DNA of 64,000 nucleotides from Sphaerulina vaccinii. Taxonomy: Eukaryota; Ascomycota; Dothideomycetes; Mycosphaerellales; Mycosphaerellaceae. The position numbers and the translations under genes were made by a program. The notes under the pieces are model-generated. The model was not told where the DNA came from, did not search any database, and was given only the letters and a program-made list of their open reading frames with translations. The stretch covers positions 744,001 to 808,000 of the forward strand of contig JAKUDP010000010.1 of assembly GCA_022570795.1 (NCBI GenBank), written 5' to 3'. Positions 41,944 to 54,818 of the stretch are shown piece after piece. Position 1 is the stretch's first letter. Each line of letters begins with the position of its first letter.

Positions 41944-43191
41944 TTGAGCTCGATTGGTAGCTCCTTGGCCCGGGATAAGAAGTTTTACCCATATGTGTAC
42001 TCCCGAAAGGTCGATACAACCATAGCCACGAGTGGTGACCACCTTATAATGTCTTCTTGAGCTCCGTAGTGAGAGGGGTTGGCCTTCGGCAAATCCGCCG
42101 CGTCCGTTCGTGGCTGTATGGGACAGTGGGAAGCTACGAAGAGCAATACAGCCTCATGACTTTGTAGTTCAGCAATAGCCGGCCAAGGTGTAGACTGATC
42201 GACACCCTTGCAGATTATGATCTGCTTGCTGGAGGAAGTTCCGCAGTGGCGTACGCGTACACCTTCAGGTTAGGCGACGCCGAAATGTTATATCATGCAC
42301 TGATTCGCGGTGAGCAGTGCAGTACGAAGCAACTGCATCACTCACTGCGCACGCGTTGTTCTGATTCTTGCCACCTGCATATCGGTCGATGTGAGTTCTC
42401 CACTTGGTTCCCCCCTGGTTGGGCTCTTCAATCCTTCGCCCCCGCCACCATCAATAGACTTCCGTTTTGACCAGGATGCAGATCGCGGAGGAAGTATGGT
42501 TGAGCTTTTGAGAATGGAAGTTGTCAGCGAATTCTTAACCTCACCTCATGGCATTATTCATATTCTCCTCCTCCGCTTGAGTCACTAAGTCGTAGACTTT
42601 GGCACACTCGACGCGCGGTGTCCTTGAGGAAGAGTCGGATGTGTTTCAGAACGCCAGATTCGATGTATGATCTGAGCTCGAATACCACTTGCTGCGATCG
42701 CGAGAAGGAGATGGGTGGGCGTACAGCAGGTGTCGCCGCTTCGCGTTTCCTGAGGCGAGGCCAAGTGGCAGTGTGGAGACGCGGAGAGGAGAGGACTCCG
42801 GACATGCTCGGCAAAAATTACGACGGGTTGTTCGCGCTGTATGCACGACCGGCCCAGCGACCCGGATACTGGAACTCATGTACCATGCCTGAAGATGTGG
42901 CTTTGGACTACCCATCGATACTTCAGTGGGGAACTGCTTAGAGATGTTCTGAGTTCTGACTACACACATGGCTTCACTTCTCGTACTCGTACTGGGCGCA
43001 CGTGCTGATTTAGCATGAGTTACAGCTACCTTATATCAACCTAACCTGTCAATGAAGCAATAGCTCTCCAAAAGCAGAGGCCGTATTCCATACTGGGCAA
43101 AGATACACTTTAGCTATGATACTGCGCTCAATACGTCCTCATCACGTTCGCTGACAGCTGCCTTGAGCGATGAATCGTTCCCACATCACGA
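41944..43191. other. intergenic, no supportable gene
   Basis: Flank between the transcription-factor-like gene and the 3' end of the beta-mannosidase gene. Short overlapping frames only, and no zinc-cluster exon. Confidence 0.45.
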
Positions 43192-46132
43192 CTACATAGC
43201 AAGCGTCTGATTCCACATACTTTCAACAGTAACCCCATCGACCCAAGTCCCATACGTGTCATCCTTCTGAACAGTATACCCTACCATTCTCGTTTCGTCC
43301 TTGGCCAACCAGAAACCATTACTATCAAAGTGCACGACGGCACCGGAAGGATAATCGAGCCAGACCCAAGCAGCCATACCCTTCGTTGCCGTAATAGAGA
43401 AGTTCTTCGAAGCGGAATCGTAGCTCAACTGGAGTCCTGGATCGACAAGCTTCGCGTTCTTGAGTGCTCGAGGATGGAACCAGTTCTCATGCTTGAAAGT
43501 CTGAACAACGTCGCTGTTGGGCATCTTCCCAGTAGTTGAGATCTGCATGCGGAGGATAGCATTGTCCTCATCGTATGCTTTTAGGGCCTCAGTCGTATTC
43601 ATCTGCAAGACCTTTGTGCTGTTGATGGCGCCGATAGTGACCGGAACATCTCCATCACCACTAATACTCAACTTTTCACCTTCGAAATCATACCATTGGA
43701 ACTCTGCCTTTCCGCTGACGGACTCCCACAGGTCTGAGGTCGCCCATACTGTAAGATTTCCTGTTTCTCGGTCAAAGTATGGCGCGATAATGATAGGTTC
43801 ATATGCATCTTTTGCAGTATAGTGGAGCACTTTCCAGCGTCCATCATATTCAACTCCAGCCCAGGTTGGCGCAGCCCACAGGTCTTCGAGTTGCCAGTAC
43901 AGACTGCCCAGGCAGCGATTGGGCAATCCACTACCTCTCCTGTAGAACTCGATCTGAGAACGATAGAACTCTGCTTGGAAGATCTGTGTACCATGGCACC
44001 AAGCGGAGAAGTTCCCAATTGGGTCTGTCTTGTTTGGGGCAGGATACCACTCTTGCAATGCAGTGGTCATCTGGCCTTGTCCGAAGAGAGAGTTGTCTAG
44101 ACTTGAGATGCTCAAGTTTCCTGGCGGGTTGTGCTGATTTCGGAGAAGGATTGTGGTGCTGTTGAACTGAAGATCGTCTTCGGAAATCTGTTGACGCCAG
44201 GTTTGGAGAGAAGGCATACTGTGGTATCCAAACTCATTCGAGAAGCGGCCAATGGGGTATGAAGAGGTGTTACCTAGATACGTGGAATTGTAGTTATAAT
44301 AGTCTGTCTCCCCGTAGACAGCGCCGAAAGTTTTGTTGTTGTAGCGTTGGATCATGATTTCGTTCACAGGAGCACTGTGGTTGAGAGATAGCCAGCCATT
44401 GGAGGTGGAGCTAGGTTGGTAGCTGATACTTTTGGTATTCTCGTACACTGCGGGTAGTATAGTATGGAGGAACAATGTCTCGTACTCGGCCAATAATCGT
44501 GGGTACTCTTCTGGAGCTGATGTGTTGGCCAGCGGTAGCTCTAGATTCTCCAGTTCATTGCCGCCTGCCCAGAATGTGAGTGACGGGTGGTGGTTGTTTC
44601 TTCTCACTTGATATTCTGCTTCAGCTCGAACATTGTCGAGGAACTCTGGGTAGACAGGATATAGTGCACATCCAAATTCGAATTCGGACCACAGTAGCAA
44701 TCCCTTCTCATCAGCGAGATCGTACATGAAGTCTGGAGAGTACGCGCCACTGGACCAGACACGAAGCATGTTTTGATTTCCAGCAATTGCCGTGTCGAAG
44801 AGATCAGATATCCGTTGCGGGATGACTCTGGTCCAGAATGCATCAGGTGGAATGAAGTTGGATCCTTTGGCGAAGAACTCCTTCCCGTTGATCTCGAAGT
44901 GCCAGTTGTTGCCCGGAGCGATTCCCATAGCTACTTGCTCGTCACTGATAGGGTTACCATTCTGGACTATTGTCCTGAAGCCTACACGTTTTGTCACTGA
45001 TGCCAACTTCTGCTCGTTCGCAGACATGAGATCGATGGTCATGTAGTAGAGCGTCTGTGAGCCCATCTTTACTGGCCACCATAGATCGACACTGTCGCTC
45101 GGGATAACGGTCGAGCCCGTCACTGCGGATGCGCTGATTGAGACGTTGCTTAGATCCCCACTTGCGATTGTGCTTGAATTGTCGATATTCATGAGAGTGT
45201 ATTTCATGCTTGCCGAGGATGGCACAGATCCAAAATAGTCCAGACTCGCATTGACGACCCATGGCTGTGTCTGGTCCGCAGGCAGATTGTTGAGCTGACC
45301 TAGGCGGTATATGTCGATGAGGCTGTTTCGAATCTGTATTTCTTCCTGATCCAGCTGCACAACCCACGCTGGCTGCCACGGACCGGCCGGAACGAAAGCT
45401 GGGCCCCAGTCCCAGCCAAAATCAGACTGTTGCTTTCGGACATGCCATCGATTGGGGAATTGGTACAATTGCATCACATCATCAGGCCAGGTCTCTTGTC
45501 CAGGCTGATTGGCGATCTCATCAGCTATGTTGGCAGCAGAGCCAAAGTTGATCTTGACGACTCGGTCGTCTGGCTTACAATCGCGCAGGAAGCTGGATAC
45601 GTCAAACCAGTACTGTCGGAACTGGTTGTTCGTGCTCGCAACATGGTGCCCACAGAATGAGATGCTTGTGAAAGTGTCGAGGCCATTGAAGAGCAGCCAC
45701 GTACTGCTGGCATTACTAGAGAGGTCCGGTATGGGTGCAGAGATATATGTCCAGTTCTGCCATACGATGAATCGCAGATTATAGTTGTTCCGTCCATATA
45801 AAGGATCGCCAATCATTCCATTGTCATAGAGCTCGAGCTGTACGTAGCTTGGAAGTTTTGCTAGTAAGTATGTTAGTATTATATAATCATTATTATACCT
45901 ACTTAAGGAGAGTATACCTGGAAGGCTAATGTTAAGCAACTTGTTCTCGATGGACCAGCCATTGCCCGCGAGACTTATCACGCGTTGTGCGTACACCTGC
46001 GATTCGTTAGGACTCAAGCCATAGCCATAACATCGTGTCTCATCGCATGTCTCGGGATGGGTTATGCCCAAGGGCACTTACATGTAAGCTCAGGAGATTG
46101 GACAATGCCAAGGCATGGCTGAAGAGATGCAT
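43192..46132 (-). CDS. mndA: secreted beta-mannosidase, GH2 (MndA-type)
   Basis: Exons 46132-46082, 45996-45918 and 45860-43192 (introns of 85 and 57 bp) give 932 residues, essentially the length of Aspergillus MndA. Exon 1 encodes a signal peptide (MHLFSHALALSNLLSLH) that continues VYA/Q into exon 2. GH2 landmarks are FNGLDTFTSISFCGHHVAST, WPDDV, QSDFGWDWGPAFVPAGPW, acid/base Glu in AGGNELENL (~E479), nucleophile Glu in SNEFGYHSMPS (~E586), and GSLYWQLEDLWAAPTW. There are many N-glycosylation sites. The enzyme removes terminal beta-1,4-mannose from mannan fragments outside the cell. The second intron is AT-rich, stem-forming and a multiple of three without stops, so unspliced RNA would still be translatable. 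Confidence 0.95.
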
Positions 46133-47207
46133 AGCCGTGGGATCAGGTACCAAGTCAAGACTTGTGGTGAGTCTTGTTCACAGTCACCATGTACATATAG
46201 CACGGCATCCCCCTCGTTCAGTAGTGAGCTCGAGTTGATATGCCGGTCGTGGAAGCGCTGTGACGTTGCATTTCAATGCCAGGCCTCCAATGCTGCTGCG
46301 GGGACTGTGGTGGAGGGTCCGTGGGTGTGGAGAGTTGTTAGACCGATCAGGGCACGGCAGAACGCGTCGCGTGTTGAAGAGGGCCAAGATCATCGATAAT
46401 ACTGTTGAAGTGCCCACCGCTTGCTCCACTGCTTCGCCTGCCTTCGATGATAAGACAGCCGATGCAGCTGAAGTGAAACCCTCGACGGCTGCTCGACTGC
46501 CGGCGGAAATTCTTGCTAGACTTCAGGCTCATGAGGCTTGTATTTTATACCATCATATCGGTATGGACAAGGTTTGCGAGATCGGTAACAGGGACCGAAA
46601 GAGTGATGTTGGAGCACGAGGAAACTGCCCATGCGCAATACGACGTTGTTGCTGGGAGTGCTTCTTGGGCAAGTGCGGTCAGTCAGCAAGACCAGAGTTC
46701 CGCTTCATCTCCGTTCTCGTCCTTGTTTATTCCATACCAACCTTGAGAGAAAACAATTGACACTCACCCGGCTCTTTGGCTATATTACGAGTCAGCCACT
46801 GCAAGATTGCTTCTACAGTAGATCGCCGTCCACAAAGGGCGAGTCGGAGTGAAGGAGATGAGAAGGCTGAGCCCGCCCAAACCATCAACCCATGACTCGC
46901 AGCAGACAGTCCGAAGCACAGACGCTGTCATGGCGAATGCAGGACGCCGTGTTTCGTCTCGTCTTCTGAGTTCGTTCTCCTGGTTCGCCCTCAGGCGTGC
47001 ATAGCGTGTTAGGAAGTTTGTTTCTCATTCACTCAGCAGCCATAGCATATCACGGTCAAAACTCACACGAGCTTGACCGACAGACAGAAAGCCGTTGAAA
47101 GGCATTGGCTCCTCTAGACAGCTCCTTCGCGGCAACGACTGGACGCGATGATTGCTGCCCGATCAATTTATTCTGATTGACGACACCACGATCGATCAAT
47201 ATATGCA
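46133..47207. promoter_or_regulatory. divergent promoter between beta-mannosidase and DOCK genes
   Basis: About 1.07 kb between opposed starts. Frames inside it are short and lack domains. It must carry both promoters; I recognise no specific regulator sites. Confidence 0.5.
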
Positions 47208-50200
47208 ATGCCGTGGCGGCCTCTACCATCCGGTAAGTATTTCTTTTGCTCGAAGTGATGGGCAATGCCAATAGTGAGATATAGTCTGGAATGGAATGCT
47301 AATAGTGGATCAAAGTCGCGTTCGCCATTGCTACGGCTCCCTTTACCGCGACTGGACAGTTCGATCTACCACTGCAGATTGGCGACCACATTTATATCAT
47401 CGAACAGGGCGGCATACGAAACGAATGGTATCGCGGGTACTTGGTTGCACCTCCAGCACTTCTTGCAGGCCTCACGAGTGATCGAGGCCAGCAGCTCGAA
47501 CATCGAGTGTTCTCAGGCATCTTTCCAGCTAACTGTGTAGAGATACGCGAGTTCCTAGGAGACGGGAAGCTACAGAGTGAGGATGGAGAAGATGGTGGTG
47601 CAGCATTGGACGGAGGCGAGGACCCTCGCCAGCGCAGGAAGAGCGCGGCGTTGGCAGCACGTCGAAAGAGCAAGCGACTCAGTCGGAAGCAGAGTGTGCG
47701 CAGTCTGAAGAAGGAAAGGAAATCGACATACTTGCCACCAGATGAGCCGATGCCTAGGGATCCCAATGCGCCTAAGCCCCTTGCGCCTGTACCACTTCTG
47801 CGCGTGGGAGATGAGTCCGGCCTTTCTGCTTCAGAACCTCTGGTCGATGAGGTCGCGTCGTGTTTGAGAGAGTGGCACGATGCGCGCCTACACGAAATGC
47901 TCCTTGCGCGAGGCTACAGCCAGCTAGCGAAGGTCGAAGAGCTCGTACAAAGAGTGGACGTGGCAAGAAACCAGCTCATGCACGATGTCTTGACACAGAA
48001 GGAGTTGGTTGTACTGCGAGAGGATACCGTCTGGGATCTGGTAGCCGGAAACAAGATGCTGAGCGACGAAGTCATTGTGCGCAGTCCGACTGAAAAGGGG
48101 CGCATCTTGACTGCGGACGATTCTGTGATCGAAATGACCAAGCTGCAAGCGAATATGAGCATTCTGGACAGACCGCCCAAGCCTGCTTCGGATAAGCACA
48201 TGCTACATCATCTGCTGGTCGATGCGAGGAATCTGGTCAGCGAGGCAGATCAGCCTGGGACTCTTCATGTGGGCCTCTTTACCAAGGAGCATGGCGAGAG
48301 ACCAGTGCCGATCAGCGAGAACTTTGCGATACCTGTACCTGTGCCAGAGATACCATCTGGTGTCCCCGAAGATCAACCGCAGACACTGTTCGTCAACTTG
48401 AGCAACACGGCTATAGGCACCGGCGCTGAGATGCGTTCGCTCTATGTCGTGTTCAAGCTGCTACGAGATGAGCCAGTGAGATCGGCTGTTTATGGCCAAG
48501 GATTTAGCCACACGCCACAGAAACCGTCTCTACTGCACAATCCACACAGCTCGCAGAGTACCTCCAAGGGACGTCTCAGTGTGTTTGGAAGCACGAGAAA
48601 GAAGAGCGATCACGGACGGAACATATCTACTGCTGGTGGTTCAAGACCAGGCACCGCGCAATCTCAACGATCGGACAAGACTGGGACATCCACCAGATCT
48701 CCTTCAGACCCGCCACCTGGGAGCGAGACCAAGCTGGTGCGACGTTGTGTCGGAGTTGGTGCCATCGATGTCACGAAGCTCGCCCAAGGCAAGACCAGCG
48801 CAGAAACTACAGTCACACTCTGGACCCCCTCTGCTGGACATGATAAGAGCGATGAGAATGAAGGCTGGGTTGAGATCATTCGCGAGCTGTCTCGCAGCAG
48901 CAATCCTGGCTATGCACGTGTTGGCATCATGAAGCGTATGGATGTCTTCGTGAAAGCTTTTGCTACTGCAGATCTGGAGAGTCTCATCCGCAACACTCCA
49001 ACATTGCTACACAACGTCTTCTTGACTCCCAAGCTGGGCTTCTCTGGAGTACCTACAGAGCAGCGCAGCGACATCTACTTGACCTTGACTGAGCCACGGA
49101 TGCAGCGGAATGCCACATTAGCGCATTCTAAGTTCGGTGCTGTACCTCTCAATCAGCGCTGTCAGACTAGCCTGTCGAACATGCAACTGACACTCGAAGT
49201 GCGACGAGCGAGTGGTGAGCGATTTGAGGACTGTATCTTCACATCAGCCAATCACCAAGGGCACACAGCGTGGCGGACCACTGGCATTGAACGCGGCGAG
49301 GCTTGGAATCAAACCATTCGACTCGCGATTCCAGCAGAGGAAGTTCCCGGAAGTCACGTTGTTATGAGCATCGCTGACTCGCCGAACTTTCCTTTCGCCC
49401 TCGCGTGGGTGCCTCTATGGGAGTTCGACGCGTTTGTGCGTGATGGCGATCACCAAGTTTCCTTATATGTCTATGATGAATACTCCAGCAGCATTATCGG
49501 AGGCAAAGGCGCATACCTGGCTCTGCCTCCATGGCACGACAAGAACGACTCTCTTCAGGCCAATGCCGCGACTATATCGCTGCGAACATTCCTGAGTAGC
49601 ACAGAGTACTCGCAGGACCCAACACTGCTTGGTGTGCTACATTGGAGGAACTACCATGGCGATGGGCTTCAGGAGTTGCTCGAGCGTTTTCCATTTGTGC
49701 CCGAAATTGAAATCGTGAAGCTGCTCAAGGATGTCTTTGCAGTCATGTTCGAAATCTTGCACGAGTATGAAGACATTGAAGACTACGAAGATCTGATCTT
49801 CCACAACTTTGTGGTCATACTTGGCATTGGACGCGACAAGCGCTTCGAGCTTGGGAACATCATCGAAGACTACGCCACCACACGACATGACTGGCCAAGG
49901 GCAAGCAAGTCGCTTGTGCGAGCCTTTCATCGACTTGTGTCTCGTAACATGGATCCTGACGCTTCGCGCAAGCTTCGAGCGACGTTCAAGGTTGGCGACC
50001 AGATGTTGAAGCTCATTGTTGATTCCATGAAGCCGACTCCAGCGACAGACTTAGAAGAGGATACAAACGGCGAACTGCCCACGGATCGACAGGAAGACCT
50101 GAAAGCAGAGCTGCAGAGGTTGTTCCTCGCAGTCATGTCACTCCTGCGAAACCCAATGCCTGTCCTGCTAGGCACACAAACCCTGCTCATCCAGCGCTTC

Positions 50201-53200
50201 CACACTTGGCTGCCAGAACTCACTCCGCTTATGACTTCGGGAGAAATCCTCGAAGTGGCTACGGATCTGCTCGACTCATGTGCCCACGCCCGCGGAAAGA
50301 TGACTCTGTATCGACTCATCCTCATCGTCAATTACAGCCAGCTTGATGTCTTCAAGGCGCCGGATACGCGCGCGAACCTCACTGCAAGCACATTTGGATG
50401 GCTGGAGCCATGCTGGGGCTGGGTACCCGAGCCTGATCAGCAGTGGCGTGACTCGGTACGATTGTGCTGCGCAGTCGTTGCGACTCAGATGGAACATCTA
50501 GGTGAAGAGAGCTGCCAGTATGTGCCCAAACTTGCCGAGTCATATGGGGTGCTGAAAGAACAGCCCCGCAAGCCGAAACGCGTGTTCAGTATGCTCTTTC
50601 CTACAAGCTACCCATTCCCGACGAAACCAACCACTGAAGACATCGATGTCGATGAGGCAATGCTCGAGATCGCAGCGCTGATGTCGGCAGCACTTACGTC
50701 CGATCGCAAGTTATACTTTGACGCAGCTGCAGTGGACATACCAGGTGTGCTTTCGCAAGCACTTGAAGTCAGCCAAAGCATCCTATCGTGCCAAGCATTC
50801 CCGCGCAGCTGGCTGAGTCTGCTGGTCAGCCATCACCGCTATAGCATCACTGCTTTGGAACGCATAGAAGAGATTCTCATCGAAGGCCTGCCCGACATAT
50901 ACGCTCCCAACGCTGCTGAGGCTTTCGAATTCGACACTTCTATATGGCGTGCCTACTTCAATACCCTCTTCGCTGCTCTGGGCAGCCCCACTCTCGCCAT
51001 GGAGACCTTTCCCGAACAAAAGCGACGAGCAGTATGGAAGATCGCTGGCGACGTGCGCGAATTGGGTGCCAATCTGCTCAAGCGAAGTTGGGAGGCGATT
51101 GGCTGGGAGACTGACGAACAAGAGAAAGGACTCTATGGCTTCGATCGCATGGGCGGCTACCAAGTACAGTTCGTGCCTGAATTGGTCGCGCCTATTGTCG
51201 AGCTCTGCCTGAGCGTACATGCAAGTCTCCGTGCTGTCGCTATCGAGGTATTGCGCTCAATGATCATCAGCGCTTGGCAGATTGATCAAGACCTTTCTTT
51301 GATCCAGACTGCGATGATCGATTGTCTCGACAAGCTTTGCAAAGACAAGAACGTCACCGATACTATGCTGCAGAAGACTTTCGTGCCTGAGATGATCGAG
51401 CAGTTCAAGCCACTGCAGAGGACGATCGAGGACAGTCTCTACAACGCAGTCGTGGAAATGTTCGGCAGGATTCAGGAATTGCTCGAGATGCTGGCAAGCG
51501 TTCACTCCGGCAAGGCTGCCGTGAACGATGCAAGTCGACTCGTAGATACATTGCGTCTGATGGAATTTCTGAGAGACGTCCAATCCGAAGATGCCTATGT
51601 TCGCTACGTTCATCAGCTGGCCAGTATGCAGCTTGCTGCTGGTAACATCACGGAGGCTGGCCTAGCACTTCAAATGCACGCGGATCGACACGAATGGGAT
51701 CCCAACACCAGCGTTCCGGCACTCGAAGAGTCAGAGCTGCCCGCACAGTCTGCGTTCGATCGCAAAGAGGCATTGTACTTCCGCATGTGTCAGCACTACG
51801 AGAAAGGCCAGTCATGGAAACGAGCATTGGCAGCATACCGCGAACTTGCTCATCAGTACGAGTTCAACTCGTTTGACTTCTCCAAGCTGGCTCGAACACA
51901 GCGTGCGATAGCAAGTATACAAGAACGCATTGCTCGTGGCGATCGCACGAGTCCACGATACTTCAGAGTGGTGTACCGAGGGCTCGGCTTCCCATCATCA
52001 CTTCGCGACAAGCAGTTCATCTTCGAAGGTTATCCAGGCGACAGACTATCGTTGTTCGAAGATCGCATGCAGCAATTGCACCCATCAGCTCAGATCCTGC
52101 GTGGCGGCGCTGAACCCGGCGTAGAAGGACAATTCCTGCAGATCTATGCCGTGAGCCCGAACAAAGACATCGAGCATATGGTCTATCAGCGCACAAAAGT
52201 ATCCCAGGCAGTACGCGATTACAACTTGGTCGCCAACCCGCGAAAGTTCGCCATGACCTCGAGACATCCTGCGCGAGATATACCTATCACAGAGCAAGTT
52301 GTTGAGAAAGTGATCTACACCGCAGCAGAAGAGTTCCCGACCATACTTCGTCGCAGTGAGATCATCAAGATCGAGACAATCACTCTTCTGCCTATCGAGG
52401 CTGCAGTCGAGCGTACGACGCGTAAAACGCAAGAGCTATTGGCAATGGAGAAGCGAATTGCCAGTGGGAAAGACGAAAGTGCCATGTCTCGACTCACTGA
52501 AGACCTGATGAGCTCTGTCGATCCCGACTCCGACACGAGTGTCGCACGCTACCGTGGCCTGCTACCAGCCTCTGAAGGTGCTGACACTCAATCTCTCGAG
52601 CCTTCACTCTATGGACGATCTATGGACCAGCCACTCGAACCCGTGCAGAACGCCTTGAAGGTCGCTCTCCTAGATCACGCACTGGCTATCAGACGATGTC
52701 TCGCTTTGTACAAGCGCGCGCAATACCTGCCTACTAGGGCCGAACTCCTCCCACGCTTCGAAGCCACTTTCCAGTACGAACTAAACATCCTCTTCCCGCA
52801 GCGAGAACTTCGGCTCGATGAAGAGGATATCACACCTCGAAACTCCATCGAAGAGGCGCACGCTGCATTGACGTCTGCCGCAAATGAGCAACAACAAGTT
52901 CAGACTGGAGCTCAACAACAAGAAGAGGAACCAGAGATTGAGAAGAGGTCGGGTCGAAGGAGGTCTATACCATTCCTGCGGTCCGCTTCAAGACGAGGTC
53001 GAGCGCCCGCCGAGACTAACGGTGATGATGGAAGGCAGTCAAGAGGCCAGAGTCGACAAGGCAGAGAGAGGAGCAACAGTCGACTTAGCTTCTTCCGTGT
53101 CACTGGCAACGAACAGCAGACTAATGGTGAGACGGCTGGGAAGGGCGAGAGGAGGGGTTCTCTGAGGAAGAGGATGAGTTTCTTGAACTTTGGAGAGAAC

Positions 53201-53203
53201 TGA
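47208..53203 (+). CDS. DOCK-family guanine nucleotide exchange factor (SH3, C2/DHR-1, DHR-2)
   Basis: Exon 1 (47208-47232) encodes MPWRPLPS and joins exon 2 (47316-53203) across an 83-bp intron (GTAAGT donor, GCTAAT branch, CAAAG acceptor), giving 1970 residues. An N-terminal SH3 domain (VAFAIATAPF, then IYIIEQGGIRNEWYRGYLVAP) is followed by a basic region, a C2-like DHR-1 domain around residues 520-750, and a C-terminal DHR-2 catalytic region near 1440-1780 with YFRVVYRGLGFP, FIFEGYPGDRLSLFEDRM and LKVALLDHALAIRRCLALY. The tail is basic and Ser/Arg-rich. DOCK proteins with SH3 and DHR-1 load GTP onto Rac or related GTPases at membranes, usually with an ELMO partner; the yeast counterpart is Dck1. 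No ELMO gene is in this window. Confidence 0.94.
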
Positions 53204-53464
53204 TGAGTTTGTTTGAGTTGGAGAGAACGATGATTGCGTAGCGTATATTGTTCTCTTGATACCCCTTTAGAGCAGTAGTGATATTCATAATAGCCCGATT
53301 CCCCTCACCTTGCTCACCTTGTTGTCTCTGTCGAACTACCTCTCAACACGTGACCCAAACCGCGTCGCCCACTTGCACTTTCACGTTCAATCCACAACTC
53401 TTCCTCCAACGACCGATGCAACAACTACAATAACGATCAACTCACCTCCGTCGCCACCGCCGCC

Positions 53465-53983
53465 ATGCTGTTCTTCAGCTTCTTCAAAACCCTAGTCAAC
53501 CACGAAGTCACGGTGGAACTGAAAAACGACATTTCGATACGAGGAACTCTCAAGAGCGTGGACCAGTACTTGAATATCAAGTTGGATGACATTTCTGTTG
53601 TGGAGGAGCTGAAGTACCCGCATTTGGTGAGTTGAGCGAAGCAAGACGTCGAGGTGAAGGGAAGGGAAGGGAGGAGACGAGAAGAGCAAGGAACACGGAG
53701 GAAATGGGTCGTTGAGGACGATGGCATGGGCAAACGAGGATATGGTCAGGATGATATGCTTACGGATGTGGTATCGCAGAGCTCAGTCAAGAATGTCTTC
53801 ATTCGAGGAAGTGTGGTGCGATATGTGCATTTGCCTGCTGCGGCGGTAGATACGCCGCTGTTGGAAGATGCTACGAGGAGAGGTATGTTCATGGACGCAA
53901 GGTGACAATAGACAGTGGTATGATACTGATATGTGACAACAGAAGCTTCACAGGCTATTGCAGCGAAGGCCAAGGCAGGCTGA
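53465..53983 (+). CDS. LSM2: U6 snRNA-associated Sm-like protein LSm2
   Basis: Exons 53465-53626, 53780-53882 and 53943-53983 (introns of 153 and 60 bp) give 101 residues. Sm1 motif: LFFSFFKTLVNHEVTVELKN through SVDQYLNIKLDD; Sm2 motif: VFIRGSVVRYVHLP, then LLEDATRR. These match LSm2 closely across its length. LSm2 is part of the LSm2-8 ring that binds the U6 snRNA tail in the nucleus and of the LSm1-7 ring that drives 5'-3' mRNA decay in the cytoplasm. The 3' exon is only 41 nt. It lies 262 bp after the DOCK stop on the same strand. Confidence 0.96.
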
Positions 53984-54818
53984 AGAAATGATTAGGAAGC
54001 AGCGAGAATACCATCGAGGAGCTTACGAGACTGGTCGGCTATCCAGCTCGAGACCGACTGGCGTTGTACCCACGAGCAAGAAACACAGGTGGTGAGAGCA
54101 ACAACCGTGGCCAACTCCAAAGTCAGAGCCTGCGGAGAGACGAATGGCATACACGATCACAATGTGGTCCTCGCCCACAAGATGCGTCGGTCCGCTGCAG
54201 ATATCAACGTGCCACCACGAGGTCTGAAGACAGCGGGTAGCATGCTTTACGAATGTTCTGGTTTCCTTTGCAGATCTCACGACCTCACGACCTGAACAGC
54301 TTTCCTTCTATCACTGCTAACACAGACTGCCAAACTGTCAGCTAACATCACAAGTCTGGCGTTTCGGCCACATGTGGTTGTGCGACAGTAGCCGTTGCAC
54401 GTCCAATTTGACAGCAATTGGTCACTTTACAGCAAGGCCGAATGCTGGGCAAATACGAATGTGCGTCCGCCTGACCTCGTTGTTCCTCTACATAGCTATG
54501 CATCCCGCATAGTTCGCCTGTGCAAGGGCATCAGCTGCCCTTGCATTCATTACACGATGAGCACAACGGACATCAGGTACGATCAAATTCGCCAATGTAT
54601 AGTCGGAGGCTCACCCGGCAAGCAAGCAAGCAGCGTGGAGTCACAATGGCCAGCATTGCATTCCTGGGACGTTTTACGTCGTACAAAGAGCAGGCTTTCG
54701 AACGTTTCACACTCACAACATCACGGCAAGCCGCAGGTCAACATATAACTAACGTCGATTAACGTTCAGAACTTCACAACATCACATCAACTCATCGACA
54801 AGAACATCTCCACTGAAG
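53984..54818. other. intergenic, no supportable gene
   Basis: Between LSM2 and the BYS1-like gene. The last ~60 bp are A/C-rich, like a fungal 5' leader (AACATCACATCAACTCATCG). Confidence 0.45.

Noticed and set aside
46260..46760. 166-codon plus-strand frame between beta-mannosidase and DOCK
   Set aside because: Overlaps several alternative frames, has no domain and lies in a divergent promoter.
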